A stretch of 64,000 nt of DNA. Origin: Melaminivora jejuensis (GTDB taxonomy: Bacteria; Pseudomonadota; Gammaproteobacteria; Burkholderiales; Burkholderiaceae_C). Under the pieces are notes generated by a model that saw nothing but the letters and a program-made list of their open reading frames with translations, ran no database searches and was not told the origin of the DNA. Below, in pieces: positions 47,865-57,072 of this stretch. How positions within the stretch are numbered: the first letter of the stretch is position 1; every line of letters starts with the position of its first letter. The translations under genes and the position numbers were made by a program. Location of the stretch: assembly GCF_017811175.1 (NCBI RefSeq), contig NZ_JACWIJ010000002.1, forward strand, positions 868,001 to 932,000, in the 5' to 3' direction.

Positions 47865-49502
47865 ATGAATATGGCAATCTATCTTTTGCTGGCCCTGGGA
47901 TTGCTCAGTGTCGCCCTGCTGGCTGCGCTGCTGCTGCGGGCGCCGCGCGTGCAACTGCCACCGGACTGGCTGGCGCAGCTGCAGGCCATGCAGGCGGCAG
48001 TACAGGCCACGCAACTGGCCGTGGCGCGCAACGATGGCGCCTTGGCTGCCATGGATCAGCAGTTGCGCGGCTTCACCCAGGCCACGCAGACGCTGCTGGA
48101 CGAGCGCCTGGCGCAGGCCGCTGGCGAGTCGCGCACCAGCCGCAGCGAGTTGCAGGCCGCCTTTGCCGCCCTGCAGACCCGGCTGGAGCAGCAGCTGGCA
48201 CAGTCGCGCGCCGAAACCGGCGCCGGGCGCAAGGAGCTGGGCGAGGCCCTGGCCGCCTTTCGCGGTGAGTTGACGCAGACCACACAGACCCTGGCCGAGG
48301 GCGCCAGCAAATCGCACCAGGCCATCACCGAGAGCACGCAGCTGTTCGGCCAGCGCATCCAGGAGCGCTTCGACGCCCTGGGCCTGGCCACGCGCAGCAC
48401 GCTGGACTCGCTCAAGGGCGATATCCACACCCAATTGGCTGCCATGGCGCTGGCGTTGAAAGACCAGCTGGCTGGCAACACGCGCCAACTGGTCGAGCTG
48501 TCGGCCAGCAGCCAGCAGGGCGCCGAGGCGCTGCGCGGTGCGCTCAACGAGCGCCTGGCGGCCATCCAGAGCGACAACGCTGCGCGGCTGGAAGAGATGC
48601 GCCGCACGGTGGACGAAAAGCTCCAGTCGACGCTGGAGCAGCGCCTGGGCGAATCCTTCAAGCTGGTCAGCGACCGGCTGGAGCAAGTCCACAAGGGCCT
48701 GGGCGAGATGCAGACCCTGGCCGGCAGCGTGGGCGACTTGAAGCGCGTCATGACCAACGTCAAGATGCGCGGCACCTGGGGCGAGATGCAACTGGGCCTG
48801 ATCATCGACAACGTGCTGACCCCCGAGCAGTACGCCAGGAACGTCAAGACCATGCCCGGCAGCGAAGACCTGGTCGAGTTCGCCATCCGATTGCCGGGCC
48901 GCAATGACGAGCATCCGGTGTGGCTGCCCATCGACTCCAAATACCCGGTCGAGCACTACCAGCGCCTGCAGGACGCGCACGACGCGGCCGACAAGGCGCT
49001 GGTGCAGGCGACCGGCACTGCTTTCGAGGCCTCGATCCGCAGCGAGGCGAAGAAGATTTCGGCCAAATACGTCTCGCCCCCGCACACCACCGACTTTGCC
49101 GTGCTGTATCTGCCCTCCGAAGGCCTGTTTGCCGAGGTCATGCGCCGGCCAGGCCTGGTCGAGGCAGTGCAAAACGAGTGCCGCGTGGTCATCACCGGCC
49201 CGGCCAACCTGGCAGCCATGCTCAACAGCTTGCAGATGGGCTTCAAGACCCTGGCCATCGAAAAGCGCTCCTCCGAAGTCTGGGGCGTGCTTGGCCAGGT
49301 CAAGACGGAGTTTGCCAAGTTCGGCGAAGTGGTCGAGGCCACGCGCAAGTCGATCGACGCAGCGGCCAAGAAGTTCGAGCAGGTGGGCGTGAGGACGCGC
49401 GCCATCCAGCGCAAGCTGCGCGACGTGCAGGAGCTGCCCGCGCCCGGGCAGGCTTTGGAGACGGCCCTGGTCGGGGTCGAAATGGAGGCCGAGGACGCCT
49501 GA
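47865..49502 (+). CDS. rmuC: DNA recombination protein RmuC
   Basis: The 545-residue protein has an N-terminal membrane anchor (AIYLLLALGLLSVALLAALLL), a long coiled coil (about residues 35-290) and the RmuC nuclease-like domain (NVKMRGTWGEMQLGLIIDNV, LPIDSKYPVEHY, FAVLYLPSEGLFAEV). RmuC limits inversions at short repeats. It appears to be a single gene, with a dispersed repeat upstream. Confidence 0.93.
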   Translation: MNMAIYLLLALGLLSVALLAALLLRAPRVQLPPDWLAQLQAMQAAVQATQLAVARNDGALAAMDQQLRGFTQATQTLLDERLAQAAGESRTSRSELQAAFAALQTRLEQQLAQSRAETGAGRKELGEALAAFRGELTQTTQTLAEGASKSHQAITESTQLFGQRIQERFDALGLATRSTLDSLKGDIHTQLAAMALALKDQLAGNTRQLVELSASSQQGAEALRGALNERLAAIQSDNAARLEEMRRTVDEKLQSTLEQRLGESFKLVSDRLEQVHKGLGEMQTLAGSVGDLKRVMTNVKMRGTWGEMQLGLIIDNVLTPEQYARNVKTMPGSEDLVEFAIRLPGRNDEHPVWLPIDSKYPVEHYQRLQDAHDAADKALVQATGTAFEASIRSEAKKISAKYVSPPHTTDFAVLYLPSEGLFAEVMRRPGLVEAVQNECRVVITGPANLAAMLNSLQMGFKTLAIEKRSSEVWGVLGQVKTEFAKFGEVVEATRKSIDAAAKKFEQVGVRTRAIQRKLRDVQELPAPGQALETALVGVEMEAEDA

Positions 49503-49580
49503 CCTCGGGGAATGCCCTTTCCCCAAAATCATCTGCAAAGGTATCATTCTGTTTCCTTGAACTCTTTGGAGGGATGCGTC

Positions 49581-50258
49581 ATGAAGGGCGGAAAGTGGAT
49601 CAGGTCAACCGTGTTGGCCGCATCGATGGCCTGGGCAGCGGTGGCCGGCCTGCCGGCTGCAGCCACGCCGGCGGCAACCGCAGTCTTCAGCACGAGCAAC
49701 CTGCAGCTGACGCTGCCGCAGGTGCGCATAGACAACAGCCTGCGCGCCAGCGATGTAGTGCTGACGTTCCTGGATTTCGGCCAGATACAGGTAGGTGATC
49801 CAGCGGTCGGCAGCCAGATCGAATTTCTCAGCCAGAGCAACGTCTTGCGCATCCCGGAGCTGATCCTGGACGGCGCGCGGTTCACTGGTGTCAGCCTGAC
49901 CGGCTCGGCCATCCAGCTGCTCAGCCTGGGGCCGATCGAGATCGATTCGCCCGTGCAAGGCAGCCATACCCTGGTGCTGTACCTCAATGTCGGCGGCCAG
50001 GACATGGGCGAGGTCTCCCGTATCGTGGACATCCCCAAGCCGGCCAACCAGGCCGAGTTCTGCGACGACGCGCGGATGCAGGAGCTGCGCAACACCATCA
50101 CCCAGCAGTCGGGCGGCGCCGTAGGCACGCTGACCCTGAAAAGCTGTGCATTCGACGGCACGCGCGGCCAGGTATCGATGGAGCTGGGCATCCAGGCGCC
50201 ATACCCGGGCCTTCCCGCCATGAACATTCCCTACACGGCCACCTACGTGTACCAATAA
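49581..50258 (+). CDS. Secreted protein of unknown function
   Basis: The 225-residue protein has a clear signal peptide (RSTVLAASMAWAAVAGLPAA) and a mainly beta-strand mature part with two cysteines (EFCDDAR and LKSCAFDG). No family was recognised. The ATG at 49581 follows GGAGGG by 7 bases. A perfect 19-bp hairpin begins exactly at the stop codon. Confidence 0.7.
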   Translation: MKGGKWIRSTVLAASMAWAAVAGLPAAATPAATAVFSTSNLQLTLPQVRIDNSLRASDVVLTFLDFGQIQVGDPAVGSQIEFLSQSNVLRIPELILDGARFTGVSLTGSAIQLLSLGPIEIDSPVQGSHTLVLYLNVGGQDMGEVSRIVDIPKPANQAEFCDDARMQELRNTITQQSGGAVGTLTLKSCAFDGTRGQVSMELGIQAPYPGLPAMNIPYTATYVYQ

Positions 50259-50300
50259 GAGCGTGTTTACGATCCCCGCGCGGGATCGTAAACACGCTCT
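50258..50300. repeat. Perfect 19-bp inverted repeat
   Basis: AGAGCGTGTTTACGATCCC (50258-50276) is perfectly repeated in inverse at 50282-50300 with loop CGCGC. There is no T run, so a simple terminator is doubtful; it may be a REP-like or MITE-like element. It includes the last base of the preceding stop codon. Confidence 0.85.
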
Positions 50301-50333
50301 AAGGGCCAAAAGGCAGGGGCGGGGCTGGCGCCG

Positions 50334-51212
50334 TCAGGCGGCCACGGGCGTCAGCCGGTAGAACTCCTGGATGATGTCCCAGGCCTCCTGCGGGTCGTCG
50401 GTGATGCGAAACAGCTCCAGGTCGGCCGGCGAGATGGTGCCGTGCTCCAGCATCACGTCGAAATTGATGAGCGCACGCCAGAAGGCGCTGCCGAACAGCA
50501 CGATGGGCACGGGCTTGGCCTTGGTGGTCTGCACCAGGGTCAGCACCTCGAACAGCTCGTCCATGGTGCCGAAGCCGCCCGGAAAGACCACCAGCGCCTT
50601 GGCACGCATCATGAAGTGCATCTTGCGCATGGCGAAGTAGTGGAACTTGTACGACAGCGAGGGCGTGATGTAGCGGTTGCCGCTTTGCTCGTGCGGCAAC
50701 GTGATGTTCAGCCCCACGTTGGGCGCCCCGGCCTCGTGGGCGCCGCGGTTGGCCGCCTCCATGATGCCGGGGCCGCCGCCGGTGCAGATGTACAGCCGCT
50801 CGGGCAGCGGGCGGCGCTCGCTGTACTCGGCCACCAGGGCGGCAAAGCGGCGTGCAGCGTCGTAGTAGGCGGAGTTCTTCAGGGCGCGCTCGGTCAGGGC
50901 GATGCGTGCGTCGTCGCCGCTGTCCAGCGCGTCTTCGTGCAGGCGCTGGGCGTCCTCGGGTGCCAGAAAGCGCGCGCTGCCATAGACCACGATGGTGCTC
51001 TCGATGCCTTGCGCGCTCTGGCCCAGGTCGGGCTTGAGCAGTTCGAGCTGGAAGCGGATGCCGCGCGTCTCGCGGCGCAGCAGGAACTCCGGGTCGGTGA
51101 AGGCTAGGCGGTAGGCGTCGGCCTCCAGGGGGTTGCCGGCCACGGCGTAGTTGTGCAGTTCGGCCCAGGCGTTGGCCAGGCGGCTGTCTTGCAGTTTGGT
51201 GTTGGCGTCCAT
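50334..51212 (-). CDS. LOG-family protein (TIGR00730-like Rossmann fold)
   Basis: The 292-residue protein has the lysine decarboxylase-like/LOG motif PGGFGTMDELFEVLT and the nucleotide-binding ICTGGGPGIMEAANRGAHEA. LOG enzymes release cytokinin-type bases or ribose-phosphate from nucleoside monophosphates; the bacterial role is often as a nucleotide phosphoribohydrolase. The start MDANTKL at 51212 is preferred; MYF four codons earlier is possible. A dispersed repeat lies just upstream. Confidence 0.85.
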   Translation of the reverse strand: MDANTKLQDSRLANAWAELHNYAVAGNPLEADAYRLAFTDPEFLLRRETRGIRFQLELLKPDLGQSAQGIESTIVVYGSARFLAPEDAQRLHEDALDSGDDARIALTERALKNSAYYDAARRFAALVAEYSERRPLPERLYICTGGGPGIMEAANRGAHEAGAPNVGLNITLPHEQSGNRYITPSLSYKFHYFAMRKMHFMMRAKALVVFPGGFGTMDELFEVLTLVQTTKAKPVPIVLFGSAFWRALINFDVMLEHGTISPADLELFRITDDPQEAWDIIQEFYRLTPVAA

Positions 51213-51240
51213 CGGAAAATACAAAATTTTAGTCTTTTTA

Positions 51241-51279
51241 GCCTCAAACCCTTGTGGGGCAAGCGCTGATAGCTATTGA
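51241..51279 (-). repeat. Dispersed short repeat, copy 7
   Basis: GCCTCAAACCCTTGTGGGGC, then AAGCGCTGATAGCTATTGA, between the LOG-family gene and crcB. Confidence 0.7.
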
Positions 51280-51321
51280 AAAGATAGTAAAAAAGATCGC
51301 AGCACTCTGGCGCGGGCCGGC

Positions 51322-51705
51322 TCAGGCACCGCGCATCAGCCAGGTGCCGCTGTGCAGGCCCAGCCAGGCAGCAGCCAGCGAACCGAGCACATGCGCCAGC
51401 GTGACTCCCAGCGCCAAGGCGGCGCGGCCCTGCAGCAGCAGGCCCAGCACTTCGGCGGAGAAGGTGGAAAACGTGGTCAACGCGCCCAGAAAGCCGGTCA
51501 CGGCCAGCAGGCGCCACAGCGGGTCGAGCCCGGGCAGCGCCTGCAGCACGGCCAGCGCCAGGCCGATCAGGTAGCCGCCCGCCACGTTGGCCGCCAGCGT
51601 GCCCCAGGGCAGCAGGGCGCCGGGCGCATTGAGCCACAGCGCCAGTCGCCAGCGCGCCAGTGCGCCGGCGCAGGCACCGACGCAGATGGCGAGAGCTTGC
51701 AGCAT
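51322..51705 (-). CDS. crcB: Fluoride exporter CrcB/Fluc
   Basis: The 127-residue protein has four transmembrane helices and the Fluc motifs [27 protein letters not shown] and [18 protein letters not shown], which supply the sodium site and fluoride pore residues. It works as an antiparallel dimer in the inner membrane and removes fluoride. The start at 51705 begins the first helix. No fluoride riboswitch was recognised in the short upstream region. Confidence 0.93.
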   Translation of the reverse strand: MLQALAICVGACAGALARWRLALWLNAPGALLPWGTLAANVAGGYLIGLALAVLQALPGLDPLWRLLAVTGFLGALTTFSTFSAEVLGLLLQGRAALALGVTLAHVLGSLAAAWLGLHSGTWLMRGA

Positions 51706-51864
51706 GGGGCGCGAATGTAGCAAAGCCGTCCGGGGGGCGGCCGTGCGTCTGGCACACAACGCACGATGCACGCCTTCCCAGGGTGCGAACGCACTCTGGG
51801 GAGTGCATTTCAGGGTATTCCTGCGTACTTCGTCAGGGGTGTCCGGGCGTGCCTGCCTAGAATC

Positions 51865-51879
51865 TGCTGCACTGCAATA
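51865..51879. promoter_or_regulatory. Possible PhaR operator before phaR
   Basis: TGCTGCACTGCAATA matches the phasin operator TGCTGCAGTGCAGCA at 12 of 15 bases. It lies 57 bases before the phaR start, which suggests autoregulation. Confidence 0.5.
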
Positions 51880-51935
51880 CATGCACCACACATACCCGGC
51901 TGCGCAGACTGCCGGGCCACAGCGAGGAATACCAG

Positions 51936-52490
51936 GTGTCCGATACCCCCGACCAGAGCCATGACCAGCCCGGCGATGCCGCCGCCGACGAGCGCGTCAT
52001 CAAGAAATACCCCAACCGTCGTCTGTACGACACCAAGACCTCGACCTACATCACCCTGGCCGAGGTCAAGCAACTGGTGATCGACGGCGAGGCCGTCGCG
52101 GTGCGCGATGCCAAGACGGGCGACGACCTCACGCGCAGCATCCTGCTGCAGATCATCCTGGACGAGGAGGCCGGCGGAGCGCCCATGTTCAGCGAGGCGG
52201 CGCTGGCCAACATCATCCGCTTCTACGGCCACGCCATGCAGGGCTACATGGGCGCCTACCTGGAAAAGAACGTGCAGATGTTCACCGAGTTCCAGGCGCG
52301 CCTGGCCGAGCAGGCGCAGGGCCTGTCGCCCGAGAAGTGGGCACAGTTCATGCAGATCAACTCGCCACTGATGAAGACCTGGATGGGCAGCTACGCCGAG
52401 CAGTCGCAAAACGCCTTTGCCCAGATGGGCGAGCAGATGCAGCGCCAGACCGACCAGATGCTGGAAGCGTTCGGACTCAAGAAGCGCTGA
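51936..52490 (+). CDS. phaR: Polyhydroxyalkanoate synthesis repressor PhaR
   Basis: The 184-residue protein has the PHB/PHA accumulation regulator DNA-binding domain ([32 protein letters not shown]) at residues 20-80 and PHB_acc domains ([30 protein letters not shown]). It represses phasin genes until granules form and titrate it. The start is GTG at 51936. A site like the phasin operators precedes it. Confidence 0.93.
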   Translation: MSDTPDQSHDQPGDAAADERVIKKYPNRRLYDTKTSTYITLAEVKQLVIDGEAVAVRDAKTGDDLTRSILLQIILDEEAGGAPMFSEAALANIIRFYGHAMQGYMGAYLEKNVQMFTEFQARLAEQAQGLSPEKWAQFMQINSPLMKTWMGSYAEQSQNAFAQMGEQMQRQTDQMLEAFGLKKR

Positions 52491-52592
52491 GCGCGCCTGC
52501 AGCTGGCAAAACCCTGGCCACTGAGCCGCCGTTGTCTGGCTTAATCCATGCTGCGCTCCAAGCAGGCCTGGGGCGGATGACCGGAGGCACGC

Positions 52593-54218
52593 ATGAAGTT
52601 CCACAACCTTTCCGTCAGAGCCAAGCTCTGGACGCTGGTAATGGGGCTGATGTTCAGCCTGGTCGTGCTGGGCGCAGCCCTGATGGCGCGCACGGAGGGT
52701 GTCGTGCGCCAGTCCGAGCAGCTGGTCGGCTTTGGCAACGAGCGCATCTTCTCGGCCCTGCGCTGGAAGGCGCTGACGCACTCATCCGTGGAAAGCCTGC
52801 TGGTGGCCATGCAGGCCAGCGATCAGGAGCTGAGCGCACGGCAGCTGGCCCAGGCGCAGAAAATGTCCGCAGCGGTGGGCGAACTGCAAAAAGAGGTCGA
52901 GGCGCAGGCCTTCTGGCCGGACAACCGGGCGCAGCTCGAACGCATCGCCGCCGAGCGCGCCGAAGTGCTCAAGGTGGCCGCAGTGCTGCAAAAGCAGCGC
53001 GCCGACGGCGACATGGCGGCCCTGCAGCAGACCGCGCAGCAGACATTCGCCCCGGCCATGGACAAATACGTGGCGGCGCTGGACACCTATATCCGGATGC
53101 AGCAGGAGCGCCGGGACGAGGCCCTTGCCGATGCGGCGGCTTCGCGCCGGGCCAGCTACGCCCTGGGCGCGGCGGTGACGGTGTTCCTGCTGCTGGTTGG
53201 CCTGGCCCTGGCCTGGCTCATGGTCAGGAGCATCACCGCACCACTGCAGCGCGCGGTCGAGCTGGCCGATACCATCGCCGGCGGCGACCTCACGCACCAG
53301 GCGCATGACGAGCGCCGCGATGAGCTGGGCCAGCTGCTGCGCTCCCTGTCGGCCATGGGGGCCAGCCTGCGCCAGCTGGTCGGGCAGGTGCGCTCGGGCG
53401 TGCAGACCGTCTCTGCCGCTGCCGGCGAAATCTCCATGGGCAACCACGACCTGTCGGCGCGTACCGAGCAGACGGCGGCCAACCTGGAGGAAACTGCCGC
53501 CAGCATGGAGCAGCTCACGGCCACCGTGACGCAAAGCGCCGACACCGCCCGCCAGGCCAATCAGCTCGTCGGCAGTGCGCTGCAGGCGGCGCAGCAGGGC
53601 GAGACGGTGGTCGGGCAGGTCATCGCCAGCATGGAGGGCATCTCGCGCTCCAGCCACAGGATCGGCGACATCATCGGCGTGATCGACTCGATTGCCTTCC
53701 AGACCAATATCCTGGCGCTCAATGCGGCCGTCGAAGCCGCACGCGCCGGCGAGCAGGGCCGGGGCTTTGCCGTGGTGGCCAGCGAGGTGCGGGTGCTGGC
53801 CGGGCGCTCCGCCGAGGCGGCGCGGGAGATCAAGGCGCTCATCTCCAGCAGCGTCGAAGGTGTGCAGGCGGGCAGCAGCCAGGTGCAGCAAGCCGGCCAG
53901 AGTATGCAGGCCATCATGCACAGCGTGCGCCAGGTCAGCGATCTGATGGGCGAGATCTCGGCCGGCAGCGCCGAGCAGCGCGACGGCATCGGCCAGGTCA
54001 ACCAGGCGGTGAGCAACCTCGATCAGATGACGCAGCAGAACGCGGCGCTGGTGGAGCAGGCCAGCGCCGCCGCTGCCGCCATGAACGAGCAGGCCCAGCG
54101 GCTGGCGCAGGCCGTTGCCGTGTTCAACGTTGGAGCTGACGAGTCAGGCCGCCGCGCGGCACTGCCGGGGGCCGCAACCGGCTCAGCGCCCGTCCTGCAA
54201 CTGCGCGCTGGCAGCTGA
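52593..54218 (+). CDS. Methyl-accepting chemotaxis protein
   Basis: The 541-residue receptor has a first helix at residues 8-30, a periplasmic four-helix-type sensor with many charged residues, and a second helix near residues 190-210 ([20 protein letters not shown]). A HAMP domain follows, then the signalling hairpin [39 protein letters not shown]. No C-terminal CheR-binding pentapeptide is visible. The ligand is unknown. Its 3' end overlaps the convergent NlpC/P60 gene by 36 bases. Confidence 0.93.
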   Translation: MKFHNLSVRAKLWTLVMGLMFSLVVLGAALMARTEGVVRQSEQLVGFGNERIFSALRWKALTHSSVESLLVAMQASDQELSARQLAQAQKMSAAVGELQKEVEAQAFWPDNRAQLERIAAERAEVLKVAAVLQKQRADGDMAALQQTAQQTFAPAMDKYVAALDTYIRMQQERRDEALADAAASRRASYALGAAVTVFLLLVGLALAWLMVRSITAPLQRAVELADTIAGGDLTHQAHDERRDELGQLLRSLSAMGASLRQLVGQVRSGVQTVSAAAGEISMGNHDLSARTEQTAANLEETAASMEQLTATVTQSADTARQANQLVGSALQAAQQGETVVGQVIASMEGISRSSHRIGDIIGVIDSIAFQTNILALNAAVEAARAGEQGRGFAVVASEVRVLAGRSAEAAREIKALISSSVEGVQAGSSQVQQAGQSMQAIMHSVRQVSDLMGEISAGSAEQRDGIGQVNQAVSNLDQMTQQNAALVEQASAAAAAMNEQAQRLAQAVAVFNVGADESGRRAALPGAATGSAPVLQLRAGS

Positions 54219-54764
54219 CAGCGTGGCTGCGCCGGCCTGGGCGTCGGCCACCCGGCGGGCGCCGTTGAAGCGGCGCTGCCAGTAGCTGGCGTGCATGTCC
54301 TCGACGCGCACCTGGGCGCCAGCGCGCGGGGCGTGGATGAACTTGCCCTCGCCCAGGTAGATGCCGACATGGCTGAAGGCGCGGCGCATGGTGTTGAAGA
54401 AGACCAGATCGCCCGGCTGCAGGTCTTTCCTGTCGATGACTTCGGTGGCGGCAGCCTGCTCGCTGGCGCGGCGCGGCAGCAGCAGGCCCTGGGCCTGGTG
54501 GAAGGCTGCGCGCACGAAGCCGCTGCAGTCGAAACCGATTTCGGCGCTGCTGCCTCCGCGCCGGTAGGGCACGCCGAGAAAGCCCATGGCAGTGGAGATC
54601 AGATCGCCCGTGCGGTCGGCCACGACATGCTGTGCATCGCGCAACTGGCTCAGCAGCGGCAGGCGCTCGGTGCGTGAAACGGGAGTGGCGGGCCATTCCT
54701 CGACAGCCGGGGAGGCGTAAGAATTGGCGCAGGCAAGTAACAACAGGCACAACCAGCGAGACAT
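54183..54764 (-). CDS. NlpC/P60-family peptidoglycan hydrolase
   Basis: The 193-residue protein has a signal peptide ([17 protein letters not shown]) and a C40 peptidase domain: [20 protein letters not shown] (catalytic Cys), [20 protein letters not shown] (His) and FIHAPRAG. It cuts peptide links in peptidoglycan in the periplasm. The start at 54764 begins the signal peptide. Its end overlaps the end of the chemotaxis receptor gene. Confidence 0.9.
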   Translation of the reverse strand: MSRWLCLLLLACANSYASPAVEEWPATPVSRTERLPLLSQLRDAQHVVADRTGDLISTAMGFLGVPYRRGGSSAEIGFDCSGFVRAAFHQAQGLLLPRRASEQAAATEVIDRKDLQPGDLVFFNTMRRAFSHVGIYLGEGKFIHAPRAGAQVRVEDMHASYWQRRFNGARRVADAQAGAATLSAASAQLQDGR

Positions 54765-54969
54765 GGGGCGCGAGGGTAGCATGGGCCAGCTGCAACCCGG
54801 CCGTCGCAGTTGTTGCAAGGGGTAGCGCCGTCTGGCGCCAGATGGCGGCTTGGACTGACGCCGGGAGAGGTGAAATCCGACATCCTGGCCTGTGAGTTGC
54901 TGCGCAAAGGCTTGGCGTCCAGCCAACCCGGGCAGCGCAAGCGGACGTTTTTTTGCTCAGGAGGCTGCC

Positions 54970-56115
54970 TTGCTGTCTTTTTCATCCGCCCGACCCCTGA
55001 CCCTGGCCTTGCTGGTCGGCAGTGCGCCGGCACTGCAGGCCAACCCGGCGCCGGCGCCGGTAGCGGCGGCGCAGCCGGGGCAGGTGCAGGTCGTTGCCAC
55101 CGGCCTCGAACATCCCTGGGCCGTGGCCTTCTTGCCGCAGGGGCGTTTTTTGGTCACCGAGCGCCCGGGGCGCCTGCGCATCATCGATGCCGACGGCAGC
55201 CTGCAGCCGCTGCTGCACGGCCTGCCCCGGGTCGATGTCGCCGGGCAGGGCGGTCTGCTGGATGTCATCACGGATCGGGATTTCGCACGCAACCAGCGCA
55301 TCCATTTCTGCTACTCCGAGCCTGCCGAGCGCGGCCCGGGCAACGGCACGGCCCTGGCCAGCGCCCGGCTGGCACTGCCGGGCGGCGAACTGCAGGACGT
55401 GCAGGTGCTCTTTCGCCAGCAGCCCAAGGTGGCCAGCAAGCTGCACTTTGGCTGCCGCATCGTGCAGGCGCCGGACGGCAATCTGTTCCTGACGCTGGGC
55501 GAGCGCTTCAGCCGCCGGGACGCCGCCCAGCGCCTGGACAACCATCTGGGCAAGGTGGTGCGCATCGCGCCGGGCGGCGGTGCGGCGCCCGGCAACCCGC
55601 TGGCAGGCCGCGCCGGCGCCCTGCCGGAAATCTGGAGCTGGGGCCACCGCAACCCGCAGGGCGCCACCTGGGGGCCGGATGGCCGGCTGTGGCTGCACGA
55701 GCACGGCCCGCAGGGCGGCGACGAGATCAACCGCCCCGAGGCCGGGCGCAACTACGGCTGGCCGGTCATCACCTATGGCGAGGAATACGGCGGCGGCGCC
55801 ATCGGCAAGGGCACGCACCAGGATGGCATGGAGCAGCCCCTGCATTACTGGGCGCCCTCCATCGCGCCATCGGGCATGGCCTTCCTGAGCAGCGACCGCT
55901 ACGGGCCGGCCTGGCGCGGCAGCCTGTTCGTCGGCGCCCTCAAGGCGCAGCGGCTGCACCGCCTGCAGATCGAGGACGGGCGCGTGGTGCGCGACGAATA
56001 TTTGCTGGACAAGCTGGGCGCGCGCATCCGCGACGTGCGCCAGGGCCCCGATGGCTGGCTGTACCTACTGACCGACAGCCCGCATGGGCAGCTGCTGCGC
56101 CTGAAGTCGCCCTGA
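54970..56115 (+). CDS. PQQ-dependent sugar (aldose) dehydrogenase, YliI type
   Basis: The 381-residue protein has a signal peptide (LSFSSARPLTLALLVGSAPA then LQANPAPAP) and a six-bladed propeller of the soluble glucose/sorbosone dehydrogenase family: GLEHPWAVAFLPQGRFLVTE, DVAGQGGLLDV, GHRNPQGATWGPDGRLW and HEHGPQGGDEIN. It oxidises aldose sugars in the periplasm using PQQ and calcium. The TTG at 54970 is chosen as start: AGGAGG lies 5 bases upstream and the signal peptide begins there. Confidence 0.85.
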   Translation: MLSFSSARPLTLALLVGSAPALQANPAPAPVAAAQPGQVQVVATGLEHPWAVAFLPQGRFLVTERPGRLRIIDADGSLQPLLHGLPRVDVAGQGGLLDVITDRDFARNQRIHFCYSEPAERGPGNGTALASARLALPGGELQDVQVLFRQQPKVASKLHFGCRIVQAPDGNLFLTLGERFSRRDAAQRLDNHLGKVVRIAPGGGAAPGNPLAGRAGALPEIWSWGHRNPQGATWGPDGRLWLHEHGPQGGDEINRPEAGRNYGWPVITYGEEYGGGAIGKGTHQDGMEQPLHYWAPSIAPSGMAFLSSDRYGPAWRGSLFVGALKAQRLHRLQIEDGRVVRDEYLLDKLGARIRDVRQGPDGWLYLLTDSPHGQLLRLKSP

Positions 56116-56193
56116 AGCCGCTACTGCACCGGTTCCAGGAGCGGCAAACGTGCCAGACTTGCACGCTTTCTTTTCACTTCCAGAAAGACGCCC

Positions 56194-56808
56194 ATGCTGC
56201 TTGACGCCTCGCAATCCCAACTCGTGCTCGTGGACTATCAGGAGCGCCTGATGCCGGCCCTGCTGGACGGCAGCGCCGCGCTGGCCCAGGCCAGGCGCCT
56301 GGCGCAGGTGGCCCACCTGGTGCAGGTACCCGTGTGGGGCACGGAGCAAAACCCCACCCGGCTCGGCCCCAACGACGCCGAGCTGCGCGCCCTGTGCCAG
56401 CGCACCCTGGGCAAGATGCACTTCAGCGCCGTGGCCGATGGCCTGGCCGACTGGCTGCGGCCACCCGCTCCCCCCGCGCGCCCGCAAGGCGGCAACGCGC
56501 GCAGCCTGCCCAAGCACCTGCAAAAACGCGAGCAACCGCCGCACGACGAGCGCCCGAGCATCGTCATTGCCGGCTGCGAAACCCATGTCTGCCTGCTGCA
56601 GACGGCGCTGGAGCTGCTGGAGGACGAGTTCGAGGTCTGGGTGGTCACCGATGCCTGCGCCTCGCGCACCGAGCGCAACCGCGACGCCGCCTTCGACCGC
56701 CTGGCCGGCGCCGGCGCCGAACTGGTGACCACCGAGATGGTGGCCTTCGAGTGGCTGCGCTCGTGCGAGCACCCGGCGTTCCGGGACATGCTGGCGCTCA
56801 TCAAATGA
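56194..56808 (+). CDS. Isochorismatase-family hydrolase
   Basis: The 204-residue protein has the cysteine hydrolase core: LVLVDYQERLMPAL (Asp), WGTEQNP, LGKMHFSA (Lys) and IVIAGCETHVCLLQTALELL with the catalytic Cys in ETHVC. An insertion rich in Pro, Arg and Lys lies at about residues 90-122. The substrate is unknown. It starts 78 bases after the sugar dehydrogenase gene and may be cotranscribed with it. Confidence 0.88.
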   Translation: MLLDASQSQLVLVDYQERLMPALLDGSAALAQARRLAQVAHLVQVPVWGTEQNPTRLGPNDAELRALCQRTLGKMHFSAVADGLADWLRPPAPPARPQGGNARSLPKHLQKREQPPHDERPSIVIAGCETHVCLLQTALELLEDEFEVWVVTDACASRTERNRDAAFDRLAGAGAELVTTEMVAFEWLRSCEHPAFRDMLALIK

Positions 56809-56887
56809 GCACAGGCCGCCTGGCACCAGCATCCATGCCGCGCCATTCAGCGCCATCCAGGGCACCAATGATTTGCATGATTTTCGC

Positions 56888-56927
56888 CCCAAAGCCTTGA
56901 CTGGCAAGCGCAGGCAGCTATCAAAAA
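56888..56927 (-). repeat. Dispersed short repeat, copy 8
   Basis: CCCAAAGCCTTGACTGGCAA, then GCGCAGGCAGCTATCAAAAA, in the 264-bp gap before prpE. The rest of the gap probably holds the prpE promoter, not defined here. Confidence 0.65.
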
Positions 56928-57072
56928 GGGAGTTTTCAAGTGTTGCAACCGTTGCTTGAGCAGGCAGTTCAATCGTCAGATTGCTGCAAGGGCGGCGTGA
57001 ATAATTATGAATTTTGAATGATCTGCTGCCGTGCCAACCGTGCCGCCGATCATCGATCCAAGGGGACTTACC

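Noticed and set aside
51706..51935. Fluoride riboswitch before crcB
   Set aside because: No convincing crcB-motif stem and pseudoknot was found, and the space is shared with the divergent phaR promoter.
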